From assembly GCF_017573465.1 (NCBI RefSeq), contig NZ_JAGEPF010000002.1:186001-250000 (forward strand): DNA of 64,000 nt, in the 5' to 3' direction. Positions 49,557 through 57,710 of the stretch are shown here, in pieces. This DNA is from Actinomadura violacea. GTDB lineage: Bacteria > Actinomycetota > Actinomycetes > Streptosporangiales > Streptosporangiaceae. Position 1 is the first letter of the stretch. The number at the start of each line of letters is the position of its first letter. The notes under the pieces are model-generated. The model saw only the letters and a list, made by a program, of their open reading frames with translations. It did no database searches and was not told where the DNA came from. The position numbers and the translations under genes were made by a program.

Positions 49557-50929
49557 CCGACACCCAGCAGCCCGCGGCGGCGCTCACCGCCGAAGCCGAC
49601 GCCGGACGGCTCCGGCGCCGGCTCCTCGCGCTCGTCGCGGGGAACATGGCGGGACGCATCGGCGCGCTCGGCTCGCTCGGCGTCGCCACGATCCTCGTCG
49701 CGCGGATCGGCGGGCCGAAGCTCGTCGGCGCGTTCACGCTCGTGCGGATCCTGCCGGGGCTGCTGTGCCAGCTGTCCAGCGCCGGGCTGCCCGGCGCCGC
49801 ACCCTACTTCCTGGCCCGCGACTCCTACGACCAGAGCCGGGTGCGGCCCACGCTGGCGTGGCTCACCGTCATCGGCGCGGTCCTCGGCGGCGTCGGGTGG
49901 CTCGCCCTCAGCCCGCTCGCCTACCTGGTGTTCTTCAAGTCGTTCGGGATCTGGGTCACGCTCGCCGCGGCGGCGCCGTCGTTCACGCAGGGGTTCGTGT
50001 CGGTCGGCAAGGGCCTGCTGCAGGGCACCGACGACCAGCCCGGCGCGAGCCTCGCCATCGCGGTCGAGGAGTTCGTGTTCGTGCCGATCTACCTGCTGCT
50101 GCTGACCGGCTGGTACGGGCCGGGCGCGCTGATCGCCGGGCTGGTGCTCGCCGACGTCGCGGCGGCCGCGTGGATCGCGCGGCGCCTGGCGACCCGCGGC
50201 TTCTTCCGCGGCTGGGGACGCGCCGACGCGCGCCTCGGCCGGACGATCGCCGGATACGGCGTGCGCGGCTACGTCGGGCAGCTCATCGACCTGCTGCAGC
50301 TGCGGTTCGACATGGCGCTGCTCGGCGCGCTCGCCGGCCCGAAGGTCCTCGGCGTCTACACCGTCGCCAGCAAGTTCGCCGAGCTGGTGCAGCTGCCCGG
50401 CCTCGCGGTGAACTACGTCCTCTACCCCGACTTCGCCAAGGAGGACCGGGCGAAGGCGACCAGGCGCACCGCGCGCCTCATCCTGCCCGCGCTCGGCGTC
50501 TCGGTGGTCGCCGCGGTCCCGCTCGCGCTCATCGCCGGGACGGCGCTGCCGTGGATCTTCGGGAACGTGTTCGACGACGCGGTCGTGCCCACCTACATCC
50601 GGCTCGCCGGCGTCGTCACGTTCGGCGTCACCGGGCTGATCATGGCCTACCTGTACGGGGTGGGGCGGCCCGGCGCCGCGTCCACCGGGCAGGGCCTCGG
50701 CCTGGTGGTCGTCGTCGTGCTCGGCGCGATCCTCATCCCCCGGCACGGCGCGGTCGGCGCGGCGATCGCCACGTCCATCTCGTTCGTCGCGACCACCGCC
50801 GCGCTGCTCGCCTGGTTCCAGCACGTCCGCAAGTCCGCCGTCCGCGCACCCGCCGCCGATCCCGCGCCGGAACCGTCCGGCACCGGGCCCGCGGCGGCCG
50901 ACGACCCTGCTCCGCACAGCAAGGGGTGA
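49553..50929 (+). CDS. Wzx-type polysaccharide flippase
   Basis: A 458-residue MATE/MOP-superfamily protein with about 12-14 helices. GNMAGRIGALGSLGVATILV opens the first helix, and YGVRGYVGQLIDLLQLRFDM and LGVYTVASKFAEL are typical of Polysacc_synt proteins. It flips lipid-linked repeat units. The start overlaps the polymerase stop (ATGA). The C-terminus is a Pro/Ala-rich cytoplasmic tail. Confidence 0.9.
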   Translation: MTDTQQPAAALTAEADAGRLRRRLLALVAGNMAGRIGALGSLGVATILVARIGGPKLVGAFTLVRILPGLLCQLSSAGLPGAAPYFLARDSYDQSRVRPTLAWLTVIGAVLGGVGWLALSPLAYLVFFKSFGIWVTLAAAAPSFTQGFVSVGKGLLQGTDDQPGASLAIAVEEFVFVPIYLLLLTGWYGPGALIAGLVLADVAAAAWIARRLATRGFFRGWGRADARLGRTIAGYGVRGYVGQLIDLLQLRFDMALLGALAGPKVLGVYTVASKFAELVQLPGLAVNYVLYPDFAKEDRAKATRRTARLILPALGVSVVAAVPLALIAGTALPWIFGNVFDDAVVPTYIRLAGVVTFGVTGLIMAYLYGVGRPGAASTGQGLGLVVVVVLGAILIPRHGAVGAAIATSISFVATTAALLAWFQHVRKSAVRAPAADPAPEPSGTGPAAADDPAPHSKG

Positions 50930-50931
50930 CC

Positions 50932-51696
50932 ATGTCCGAGGACCACACCGAACTCGCCGCCCGGCCCGTCGACCCGTCCGACGGCGTCGCGCCGTCGCGC
51001 GCGCGCCGCACCCTGGACGTCGCCGGCGCGCTCACCGGGCTGGTGCTGCTCAGCGTCCCGCTGGCGCTCGTCTACCTGCTGGTCCGGCTGTCCAGCAAGG
51101 GGCCCGGGGTGTTCCGGCAGACCCGCGTCGGGCAGGGCGGCCGGCCGTTCACCATGTACAAGTTCCGGACGATGCGGCAGGGCGTCGGCGGGCTCACCGT
51201 CACCGCCAACTGCGACCCGCGGCTCACCCGGATCGGCAAGCTGCTGCGGCAGTGGTCGCTGGACGAGCTGCCGCAGCTGGTGAACGTGCTGCGCGGGCAG
51301 ATGACGCTGGTCGGGCCGCGCCCGGAGACCTACGACCTCGCCGTCCACTACGACGCGGACTCGCGCTGGATCTTCGACCACCGGCCGGGGCTGACCGGGG
51401 TGTCGGAGGTCCGGTTCCGCGACTTCGACGTGCTCGGCCCCGGCGAGGAGGTCGACCTCGTCAACTACATCGAGCGGATCGTCCCGGCGCGGGTCGCGGT
51501 GGACGCGGTCTACCTGCGCGACCCGTCGATGCGGCAGACGCTGCGCGCGCTCTGGGACACCGTCAAGCACATCCTCGGCTTCACGATCCCGCCGCTCCAG
51601 GTGGCCTCGGACGGGACGGTCGAGCGGGCGCCCGAACCGGCGCCCGTCCACGAGGCCGCGCGTACGGCAGCCGAGGAGCCCGGCTCCGCGGCCTGA
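50932..51696 (+). CDS. Small-type phosphoglycosyl transferase (initiating)
   Basis: A 254-residue bacterial sugar transferase with a single hydrophobic segment near residues 31-50, like PglC rather than the five-helix WbaP. RQTRVGQGGRPFTMYKFRTM, SLDELPQLVNVLRGQMTLVG and RPGLTG are the conserved motifs. It links a sugar phosphate to undecaprenyl phosphate, the first step of repeat-unit synthesis. The start lies 2 bp after the flippase stop. The C-terminus is Pro/Glu-rich. Confidence 0.9.
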   Translation: MSEDHTELAARPVDPSDGVAPSRARRTLDVAGALTGLVLLSVPLALVYLLVRLSSKGPGVFRQTRVGQGGRPFTMYKFRTMRQGVGGLTVTANCDPRLTRIGKLLRQWSLDELPQLVNVLRGQMTLVGPRPETYDLAVHYDADSRWIFDHRPGLTGVSEVRFRDFDVLGPGEEVDLVNYIERIVPARVAVDAVYLRDPSMRQTLRALWDTVKHILGFTIPPLQVASDGTVERAPEPAPVHEAARTAAEEPGSAA

Positions 51697-51736
51697 GGAC
51701 CCGCACCGGTCAGGCCCGCATCGGGGAAAGGGAGAC

Positions 51737-52663
51737 ATGGACATCCGGGACGTCCGGTTCAAGGTCTCGGCCGTCGGGGCCGCGGTGGTGCTGGTGGCCG
51801 GGTTCCTGCTCTACCTGCAGCACCGGTCGTCGTCGGGCGGGGACGAGCCGTACACCGGCCCGCCCGCGACGCCCGGCACGCCCGCCGCGCAGCCGGGCCA
51901 GACCCGCCGCATCGCGCTGAACACCCAGCCGTCGGACTACCCGCGGCTGAAGGAGCTCGGCTACAACCTCGTCGACGCCAAGCCGGACGACTCGCTCGTC
52001 GCCGGCGTCCCGGACGGGATGCAGGCGCTGCTGTGGGTCGGCAACTTCACCTGCGGCGCCTTCGACCTCGACTACGACGGGTTCGTCCGGGCCGTGCAGC
52101 GGTACGGCCACAACCCGAAGGTGTACGGCTGGTACCTGTCGGACGAGCCGGACACCGGGCGCTGCCCGAAGATCGCCGGGGAGATCCGGCGCCGCGCCGA
52201 CTACATCCGGCAGAACGCGCCCGGCCAGGTGTCGTTCATCTCGCTCACGGACTGGCCGATGAAGCAGCTCGCGCCGAAGCGGGTCGGCGTCGACCTCTAC
52301 GGCCTCGACCCGTACCCGTGCAAGGGCTCGGCGGACGCGCAGGACTCGTGCAACATCGGGGCGATCGACCGGATGGTCCGGCTGGCCGACGACGCGGGCA
52401 TCCCGCGCGCGCGGGTCGCGCCCGTCCTGCAGGCGTTCGGGCAGAGCTGCACCAAGGGCGACAAGCAGTACTGGCTGCCGACGCAGGCCCAGTTCCGGAA
52501 GATCCTCGCCCGCTGGGACCGGCTCGCGCCGCGCCCGAAGCTGGAGATCTCCTACTCCTGGGGCCACCAGTCCGAATGGGCGTGCCCGTCGCTCGCGGAC
52601 GCGTCCGGCGGCGACCACCCCGATCTGCAGAGCGTCATGAAAGCCCGCAACACCGCGAGGTGA
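51737..52663 (+). CDS. Membrane-anchored TIM-barrel glycoside-hydrolase-like protein
   Basis: The 308-residue protein has one N-terminal helix (about 10-27), a Ser/Gly/Pro linker and an external domain. RRIALNTQPSDYPRLKELGY, then YGHNPKVYGWYLSDEPDTGR and GVDLYGLDPYPC, look like a GH clan-A-type barrel with a Glu after Asp in SDEPD as a possible acid/base. Five or so Cys suggest disulfides. It may trim the polysaccharide made by the upstream operon. The start is 40 bp after the sugar transferase stop. Confidence 0.65.
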   Translation: MDIRDVRFKVSAVGAAVVLVAGFLLYLQHRSSSGGDEPYTGPPATPGTPAAQPGQTRRIALNTQPSDYPRLKELGYNLVDAKPDDSLVAGVPDGMQALLWVGNFTCGAFDLDYDGFVRAVQRYGHNPKVYGWYLSDEPDTGRCPKIAGEIRRRADYIRQNAPGQVSFISLTDWPMKQLAPKRVGVDLYGLDPYPCKGSADAQDSCNIGAIDRMVRLADDAGIPRARVAPVLQAFGQSCTKGDKQYWLPTQAQFRKILARWDRLAPRPKLEISYSWGHQSEWACPSLADASGGDHPDLQSVMKARNTAR

Positions 52664-52712
52664 GGCCCGCGCCGGGAGCCGGCGGGGGCGTCAGTGCCTC
52701 AGTGCTCGGGCG

Positions 52713-52931
52713 TCAGTGCTTGGGGTGGTCGGCGACCGCGGGATGCGAATCGGGCCCCAGCGGCACGTTGAACGCCCCCATCTTCAGGGCCAGGACCTCA
52801 CCGCCGGCGACGAGCAGGACGAACACCACCGCCATCAGGCCGAGCTGCGCCCGGCTCGGCTTCCTGATCTTCAGCTTGCCGCCCAGTTTCCCACTGAAAG
52901 CCGCCTGAGCACCGCGGTTCACGCGCACCAC
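52713..52931 (-). CDS. 72-residue single-helix membrane protein
   Basis: A basic N-terminus (SGKLGGKLKIRKPSR) is followed by a helix LGLMAVVFVLLVAGGEVLAL and a short His/Asp-containing tail. GTG 52931 is preceded by GGGGGGTTG. I do not recognise a family. It converges with the hydrolase-like gene and may belong with the polysaccharide locus. Confidence 0.6.
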   Translation of the reverse strand: MVRVNRGAQAAFSGKLGGKLKIRKPSRAQLGLMAVVFVLLVAGGEVLALKMGAFNVPLGPDSHPAVADHPKH

Positions 52932-53039
52932 TTCAACCCCCCAGTTACCGCAAGAAACCTAACACAACACGACACGGGGCCCGGGCCGGACACGCCCCTG
53001 CCGGCGTCCCGCCCCGGGCCCCGCGCGCCCCTCCCGCCG

Positions 53040-53093
53040 ACTTGCGGCGTGTCGGCCTTAAGACCGCGGTCTTAAGGCCGACACGCCGCAAGT
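53040..53093. terminator. 54-bp perfect palindrome without loop
   Basis: The arms start ACTTGCGGCGTGTCGG and meet at CCGCGG; all 27 bp of each half match. It starts about 18 bp past the stop of the MBL-Rieske gene, so a terminator is the simplest reading. A shorter pair, CCCGCCGA upstream and TCGGCGGG downstream, extends the symmetry outside. Confidence 0.75.
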
Positions 53094-53110
53094 GAACGGG
53101 GTTCGGCGGG

Positions 53111-54676
53111 TCAGGAGACGCGGCGGCTGGTCAGGTTCGCCGCGCGGGCGTTCACGCACGCGCCGGTCGCCAGGTCGAACGCGAAGTTGTGCGCCAGGCA
53201 GTGCACCTGCCCGTCGCGGATGACCGCGCCGACCGACAGGTCCTCGCCGGCGTGCGGGCAGTAGCGCGGGATGTCGTAGCACCCGCCCGACCACTCCACG
53301 GTGATCCGCTCGCTCTCGTCCCGCCCCGTCTCATAGGCCTCGACGGCGTTCAGCGCGGGCGCGTTCGCGTGCTTGAGCAGCCCCACCAGGTAGTCGTTGT
53401 AGACGTCGGGGTCGCGGTACAGGCTGAGCCGGAAGGAGATGAGCAGGTCCTCCCAGGCCATCCGGCCGGTCAGCACCGAGTCCAGCCAGCGGCCCGCCGT
53501 GGTGATCCGGTAGTGCGGGCGGACGTCCGGGGACGCCTCCCCCACCGCCAGCCCGTCCGGGGAGAAGTCCACGTCCCAGACCCCGCCGTTCGGGCCGGTG
53601 ATCTCGAACCGGACCAGCATCGCGATCTGCCGCAGGAAGTAGTCGCTGAGCGTGCCGAGGTGCTCGAAGTGGGCGACGAACCGGTCGAACAGGTCCGGGC
53701 CCGGCACCGGGTACTCGGCGAGGACGCCCTCGATCAGCTCCTTGCGGTCCTCGGCGTACTGCTTGAGGTAGGCGGGCCGCTCGTCGTCGGCGAAGGAGAA
53801 CTCCGCCGAGACGGGGTCCCGGACGACCTCGCCGGTGTCGAGGTCGACGGAGTCGCCCGGCTTGAAGTAGTCCCAGCGCTGCCCGGGCAGGTGCTCGCGC
53901 AGCCACTCCGTCGAGACCTCGGGGTCGCAGAACGCCCCGTCCCGCTGGCCGAGCACCCAGTTGAGGTGGTCGACCTCGCCGTCCAGGAAGCACGGCGGCC
54001 CGGCGAACGGGACGGCGAGCTCCGGCTGCGTCTGCCGGACGAGCCGCTGCGCGGCGCGCAGCTTGGAGACCCGCTTGTCCATCGAGACCTTGGCCATCTC
54101 CTCGGCCGGGTACTCGTAGCAGATCGGATGCCAGGACGCGCCGGAGGTCTGCAGCGCCATCAGGTCGAGCCGGCCGCCCGCCAGGTGCTTGGCCCGGCGG
54201 GCCTGCGCGGCGGTGAGCCGGGCGTCGTTGCAGTGCAGGACGCCGCGGCCGTCCGCGACCACGAGAAAGGCCGCGTCATGGCACATAGGGGAGAGTTCCG
54301 GAATGACCGTTATCCAGGAGCCCCGATTGTCGAGCGGGAATTTCTCCCAGGGCTCTATCTCGATTACCTGGCGGGAACCCGCGGCTTCCGCCATCCGTTC
54401 CCGGAAGGCCGGGCCCGGATAGCGCGGAATGAGGATCCGGGTCCGCTGCGGAAGCCGGTCGATGACCCAGGGGTCGAAATGATCAAGGTGCTCGTGCGAG
54501 ACCGCCACCCAGTCCGCGGCGAGCAACCGATCGGTGTCGAGGTGATCGTTTCTGGGGTACTGGTGCCAGGCCCCGATAAAGGCACCCGTCGGAGCGAGCC
54601 ACGGGTCTGCGAGCAGGTGGAACGCCCGGGCGTGCACCGACACCCCCGCGTGTCCGAGAAATGTGACCGTCGGCAT
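53111..54676 (-). CDS. MBL-fold hydrolase fused to a C-terminal Rieske domain
   Basis: A 521-residue protein. The N-terminal metallo-beta-lactamase domain has TVTFLGHAG and the metal site HEHLDH at 61-66. The middle carries a helical region with MLVRFEITGPNGGVWDVDF. The C-terminus is a Rieske [2Fe-2S] centre: CPH at 473-475 and CLAH at 493-496. The two domains occur together in CMP-Neu5Ac hydroxylase in the opposite order. A redox-linked hydrolase or hydroxylase is plausible, but the substrate is unknown. ATG 54676 is chosen; a longer frame upstream has poor codon use. Confidence 0.85.
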   Translation of the reverse strand: MPTVTFLGHAGVSVHARAFHLLADPWLAPTGAFIGAWHQYPRNDHLDTDRLLAADWVAVSHEHLDHFDPWVIDRLPQRTRILIPRYPGPAFRERMAEAAGSRQVIEIEPWEKFPLDNRGSWITVIPELSPMCHDAAFLVVADGRGVLHCNDARLTAAQARRAKHLAGGRLDLMALQTSGASWHPICYEYPAEEMAKVSMDKRVSKLRAAQRLVRQTQPELAVPFAGPPCFLDGEVDHLNWVLGQRDGAFCDPEVSTEWLREHLPGQRWDYFKPGDSVDLDTGEVVRDPVSAEFSFADDERPAYLKQYAEDRKELIEGVLAEYPVPGPDLFDRFVAHFEHLGTLSDYFLRQIAMLVRFEITGPNGGVWDVDFSPDGLAVGEASPDVRPHYRITTAGRWLDSVLTGRMAWEDLLISFRLSLYRDPDVYNDYLVGLLKHANAPALNAVEAYETGRDESERITVEWSGGCYDIPRYCPHAGEDLSVGAVIRDGQVHCLAHNFAFDLATGACVNARAANLTSRRVS

Positions 54677-54936
54677 GCCGATACGGTCCCTCGCCGGCCC
54701 CGCGGGCGCACCCGCCCGAATGCGCAAAGCGGCTACGCCGTAGGCATGAAGGAAATGCCACAAGCCGAACTGACAATCCTGACTTAGACGCTCGGAGAAA
54801 GACCCGAGTTTACCCGGATGGAGGCATGTCCACTTCCGGTCAGGCACCTGTCTGTTGCGGTGAATTGACTGGACACGAGCGGCCGCGGGGGGTGACCGTC
54901 GAAGCGGTGCTGGTGAATACGGACGGGGGTCCTTTC
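54677..54936. other. Divergent promoter region
   Basis: About 260 bp between the MBL-Rieske gene and the histidine kinase. The third-position GC of frames reaching back to 54826 falls to about two thirds, unlike real genes here, so it is treated as non-coding. A small CTCGG/CCGAG hairpin lies near 54791-54808. Confidence 0.5.
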
Positions 54937-55743
54937 ATGATCAACGGGCGGTCACGATCCTCCCCCGGTGCCGGCGCGGGCGTGGGGACGCTCGCCGCCG
55001 CTCCGGTCCGGGAGGACGGGCGGGAGACCGCGCGCGAGCCCGCGCGGCCGGATCCGCCCCCCGCGCCGGAGACGGCCGGCGAGCACGCGCTGTGGAAGCG
55101 GCGGCTGCGGCACGACATCCGGCACGAGCTCGGCACGATCATCATGCTGGCGTCGGCGGTCGTCGTGGCCGAGGACGTCGGCGACGGCAGCCGGGCGCGG
55201 ATCGAGCAGCTGCTCGGCGAGACCCGCTGGCTCGACCACCTGCTGCGCCGGCTGGACGAGGACGACGACGACCAGCCCCTGCCGAGCCCCGAGCGGATCC
55301 GGGTCGACGAGCTGACCGCCGAGGTCGTGACCGGCATGCGGCTCGCCACCCCGCACGAGGTCTGCTTCGGCGGCGGCGAGGCGTGGGCGCACATGGACCC
55401 GGTGGCGCTGTGGCGGGCCGTCCGCAACGTGCTCGACAACGCCTGCCGCGTCGCCGAGGGCCGCGTCAACGTCCAGGTCGAGGCCGACCAGGGCTGGGTC
55501 GTCATCCAGGTCGACGACGACGGCCCCGGGTTCGGCGCGGGTCCGGGCAGCTCCGGGGCGCGGCGCGGGCTGGCCTCGCTCGGCCTCGGCATCGTCCACG
55601 ACCTCATCTCCGGCTACGGCGGCAGCCTGGAGATCCGCACCTGCGAGATGGGCGGGGCGCGGGTGCGGATGCTGCTGCCGTCGGCGCCGCCGCCGCGCGA
55701 GCCGGACGGCGCGCACGCCGACGACTGGCGGCCGCACCCATGA
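54937..55743 (+). CDS. Soluble sensor histidine kinase
   Basis: A 268-residue kinase with no membrane helix. The H-box is RHDIRHELGTI with likely phospho-His63. N box VRNVLDNACRVAEG, and the D/F boxes read VDDDGPGFGAGPG and LGLGIVHDLI. The N-terminal 45 residues are Pro/Ala-rich. ATG 54937, with GGGGGT upstream, is preferred to 54826 from codon use. The response regulator overlaps its stop (ATGA), so the two form one pair. The signal it reads is unknown and must be cytoplasmic. Confidence 0.82.
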   Translation: MINGRSRSSPGAGAGVGTLAAAPVREDGRETAREPARPDPPPAPETAGEHALWKRRLRHDIRHELGTIIMLASAVVVAEDVGDGSRARIEQLLGETRWLDHLLRRLDEDDDDQPLPSPERIRVDELTAEVVTGMRLATPHEVCFGGGEAWAHMDPVALWRAVRNVLDNACRVAEGRVNVQVEADQGWVVIQVDDDGPGFGAGPGSSGARRGLASLGLGIVHDLISGYGGSLEIRTCEMGGARVRMLLPSAPPPREPDGAHADDWRPHP

Positions 55744-56387
55744 GAGTGGCCATCTGCGACGACCACGCCGTCTTCGCCGACTCGCTGTCGCTGGTGCTGT
55801 CGGACGCCGGGCACGTGGTGGTCGGCGTCGCCTACTCGCCGGAGGAGGCGCTGCCGGTGCTGCGCGGCCGGCAGGCCGACGTGTGCCTGATCGACCTGCA
55901 GTTCCCGTCCGGCACCGCGCTGGACTGGATGCCGCGGCTGCGCGCCGCCGCCCCGCAGACGCAGTTCGTGGTGCTGACCGGGTTCCTGGAGCAGCACGTG
56001 CTGGAGGCGGGCGTCGCGGCGGGCGTGCGCGGGTTCGCGCACAAGGGGCAGCAGGCCGGCGACGTCCTGACGGTGCTGCGCCGGGTCGCGGCGGGCGAGG
56101 TCGTCGTCGACCAGGTCGCCCGGGGCGACGCCGTCCGGCCGCGCACCCAGGCGCAGCGGGTCGCGCGGTTCCTCACCCCGCGCGAGCGGGAGGTGCTGAC
56201 GCGGCTCGCGCGCGGCGAGTCGACCCAGGCGCTGGCCAAGGCCATGGGCGTCACCCGCAGCACGGCGCGCAGCCACGTGCAGAGCGTGCTGAGCAAGCTC
56301 GGCGTGCACTCGCAGCGGGAGGCGGTCATCGAGGCGGCCCGGCACGGGCTGGTCAGCGTCGAGACGGGTGAGTGGCTGGCGGGCTGA
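55740..56387 (+). CDS. NarL-type response regulator
   Basis: The receiver has D7/D8 and phospho-site Asp52 (DVCLIDLQF), and FVVLTGF and GFAHKGQQ complete the acidic pocket. The C-terminal helix-turn-helix reads FLTPREREVLTRLARGESTQ, then ALAKAMGVTRSTARSHVQSV. It pairs with the kinase just upstream. It is followed by the P450-like gene, a possible target. Confidence 0.9.
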   Translation: MRVAICDDHAVFADSLSLVLSDAGHVVVGVAYSPEEALPVLRGRQADVCLIDLQFPSGTALDWMPRLRAAAPQTQFVVLTGFLEQHVLEAGVAAGVRGFAHKGQQAGDVLTVLRRVAAGEVVVDQVARGDAVRPRTQAQRVARFLTPREREVLTRLARGESTQALAKAMGVTRSTARSHVQSVLSKLGVHSQREAVIEAARHGLVSVETGEWLAG

Positions 56388-56469
56388 CCCATGGCAGGGA
56401 ACGGCCGAATCCGGACATACGGGATTCGGTCCGGACGCGTTAGCGTCCACCTGGGAGGGAGGGGTTCCC

Positions 56470-57501
56470 ATGCCTCGACGGGGAGGCGCGCTGCCCGTCT
56501 CGGACGCGGCGGCCCTCGGCTGCCCGGACGCCTTCGCGCGCGGCGTCCCGCACGACCGGCTCGACCGGCTGCGCTCGCGGACGCCGGTCGTGTGGCAGGA
56601 CGCGGGCGCGGCGGAGCGGCCGGGCGCCTGGGCGGTGCTGCGGTACGCCGACGTCCACTACGCCCTGACGCGCCCGCAGCTGTTCCTGCCGGAGGACGAC
56701 GGCGTCCTGCACGGCCCGCGGACGGACCGCCCCGGCCTGGAGCACACCGGCCTGGAGCACACCGGCCTGGAGCACTCCGGGCTGGAGCACACCAGGCTGG
56801 AGCACACCAGGCTGGAGCATCCGGGCGGTGCGGAACGGCCGCGGGGACGCGGCGACGATCCCGACGCGATCCCGGACGGCGAGCCGTCCCGCGCGCCGAT
56901 CGACATGGACCCGCCGATGGCCGCGATGCTGGACCGGATCCCGCCGGGCGACACGGTCGACTTCGTCCGGCAGGTGGCGCACGAGCTGCCGGAGACGCTG
57001 CGCAACACCCTCGCGGGCGGCCTGCACGCCCTGCTGCGCCATCCGGACGAGTACGCCCGGCTCCGCGCGGAGCGCCGCGACGAGCGGCTGATCGACAGCG
57101 CCGTCGAGGAGATGCTGCGCTGGTGGACGCCGGTGCTGCAGGTGCGGCGGCGGGTGCGGCGCGCGACCCGGGTGGGCGCGGTGCCGCTGCTGCCCGGCGA
57201 GCGGGTGGCGCTGTGGCTGGTGTCGGCCAACCACGACGCGGAGGTGTTCCGCGAGCCCGGCCGGTTCGCGCCCGAGCGGTTCCTGGCCGAGCGGTCCGCG
57301 CAGGGCGGGCGCCCGCATCTGTGCTTCGGCACGGGGCGGCGCGCCTGCCTGGGCGCCCGCCTGGCCCGCGCACACCTGCGGGCGTTCCTCGTGGCGCTGC
57401 TGGAGCGGCCCGCGCTCGCGCAGGCGGGGGGCGAGCCTGTAATGTCGAGGTCAAGTGCCCGTCACGGTTTCGAGCGGCTACCCGTCCGCTGGAACGGCTG
57501 A
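56470..57501 (+). CDS. Shortened cytochrome P450 with pentapeptide repeat
   Basis: This 343-residue protein keeps the ExxR helix (EEMLR, about 213-217) and the heme loop FGTGRRACLG with Cys293. About 115 expected residues are missing. DPP at 148-149 is followed within 12 residues by VDFVRQVAHELP, and HELP is followed directly by ETLRN, so the F and G helices and half of the I helix are absent. In the B-C loop region six Gly-Leu-Glu-His-Thr-like repeats are inserted. GGGAGGGAGGGG precedes the ATG. It may be inactive or neofunctional. Confidence 0.8.
   Translation: MPRRGGALPVSDAAALGCPDAFARGVPHDRLDRLRSRTPVVWQDAGAAERPGAWAVLRYADVHYALTRPQLFLPEDDGVLHGPRTDRPGLEHTGLEHTGLEHSGLEHTRLEHTRLEHPGGAERPRGRGDDPDAIPDGEPSRAPIDMDPPMAAMLDRIPPGDTVDFVRQVAHELPETLRNTLAGGLHALLRHPDEYARLRAERRDERLIDSAVEEMLRWWTPVLQVRRRVRRATRVGAVPLLPGERVALWLVSANHDAEVFREPGRFAPERFLAERSAQGGRPHLCFGTGRRACLGARLARAHLRAFLVALLERPALAQAGGEPVMSRSSARHGFERLPVRWNG
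56734..56823 (+). repeat. Six 15-bp tandem repeats inside the P450 gene
   Basis: GGCCTGGAGCACACC and close variants repeat at 56734, 56749, 56764, 56779, 56794 and 56809. They encode GLEHT/RLEHT units. The period keeps the reading frame. Confidence 0.9.
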
Positions 57502-57710
57502 GGGCGGGCCCGAGCGCTCTGTGCGCCACATCACCGGAACGCGGCGTCACCCCGCCGCCTTCTCAGCGATCCCCGAAACGGCTCCGGACCGCCACGCCGC
57601 GGCTCCGCGCCCTGCCGGCGGTCGCGGCGGAACGGTCCGACCACGTGACCGTCTTCGGAGTTACCCGTTGCGCGCCCGCACCCCGGGCGCCGCACCAGAG
57701 GGGGCTGGTT

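Noticed and set aside
56734..56823. CRISPR-like or regulatory repeat
   Set aside because: It is in frame inside a coding sequence, has a 15-bp period and encodes a pentapeptide repeat.
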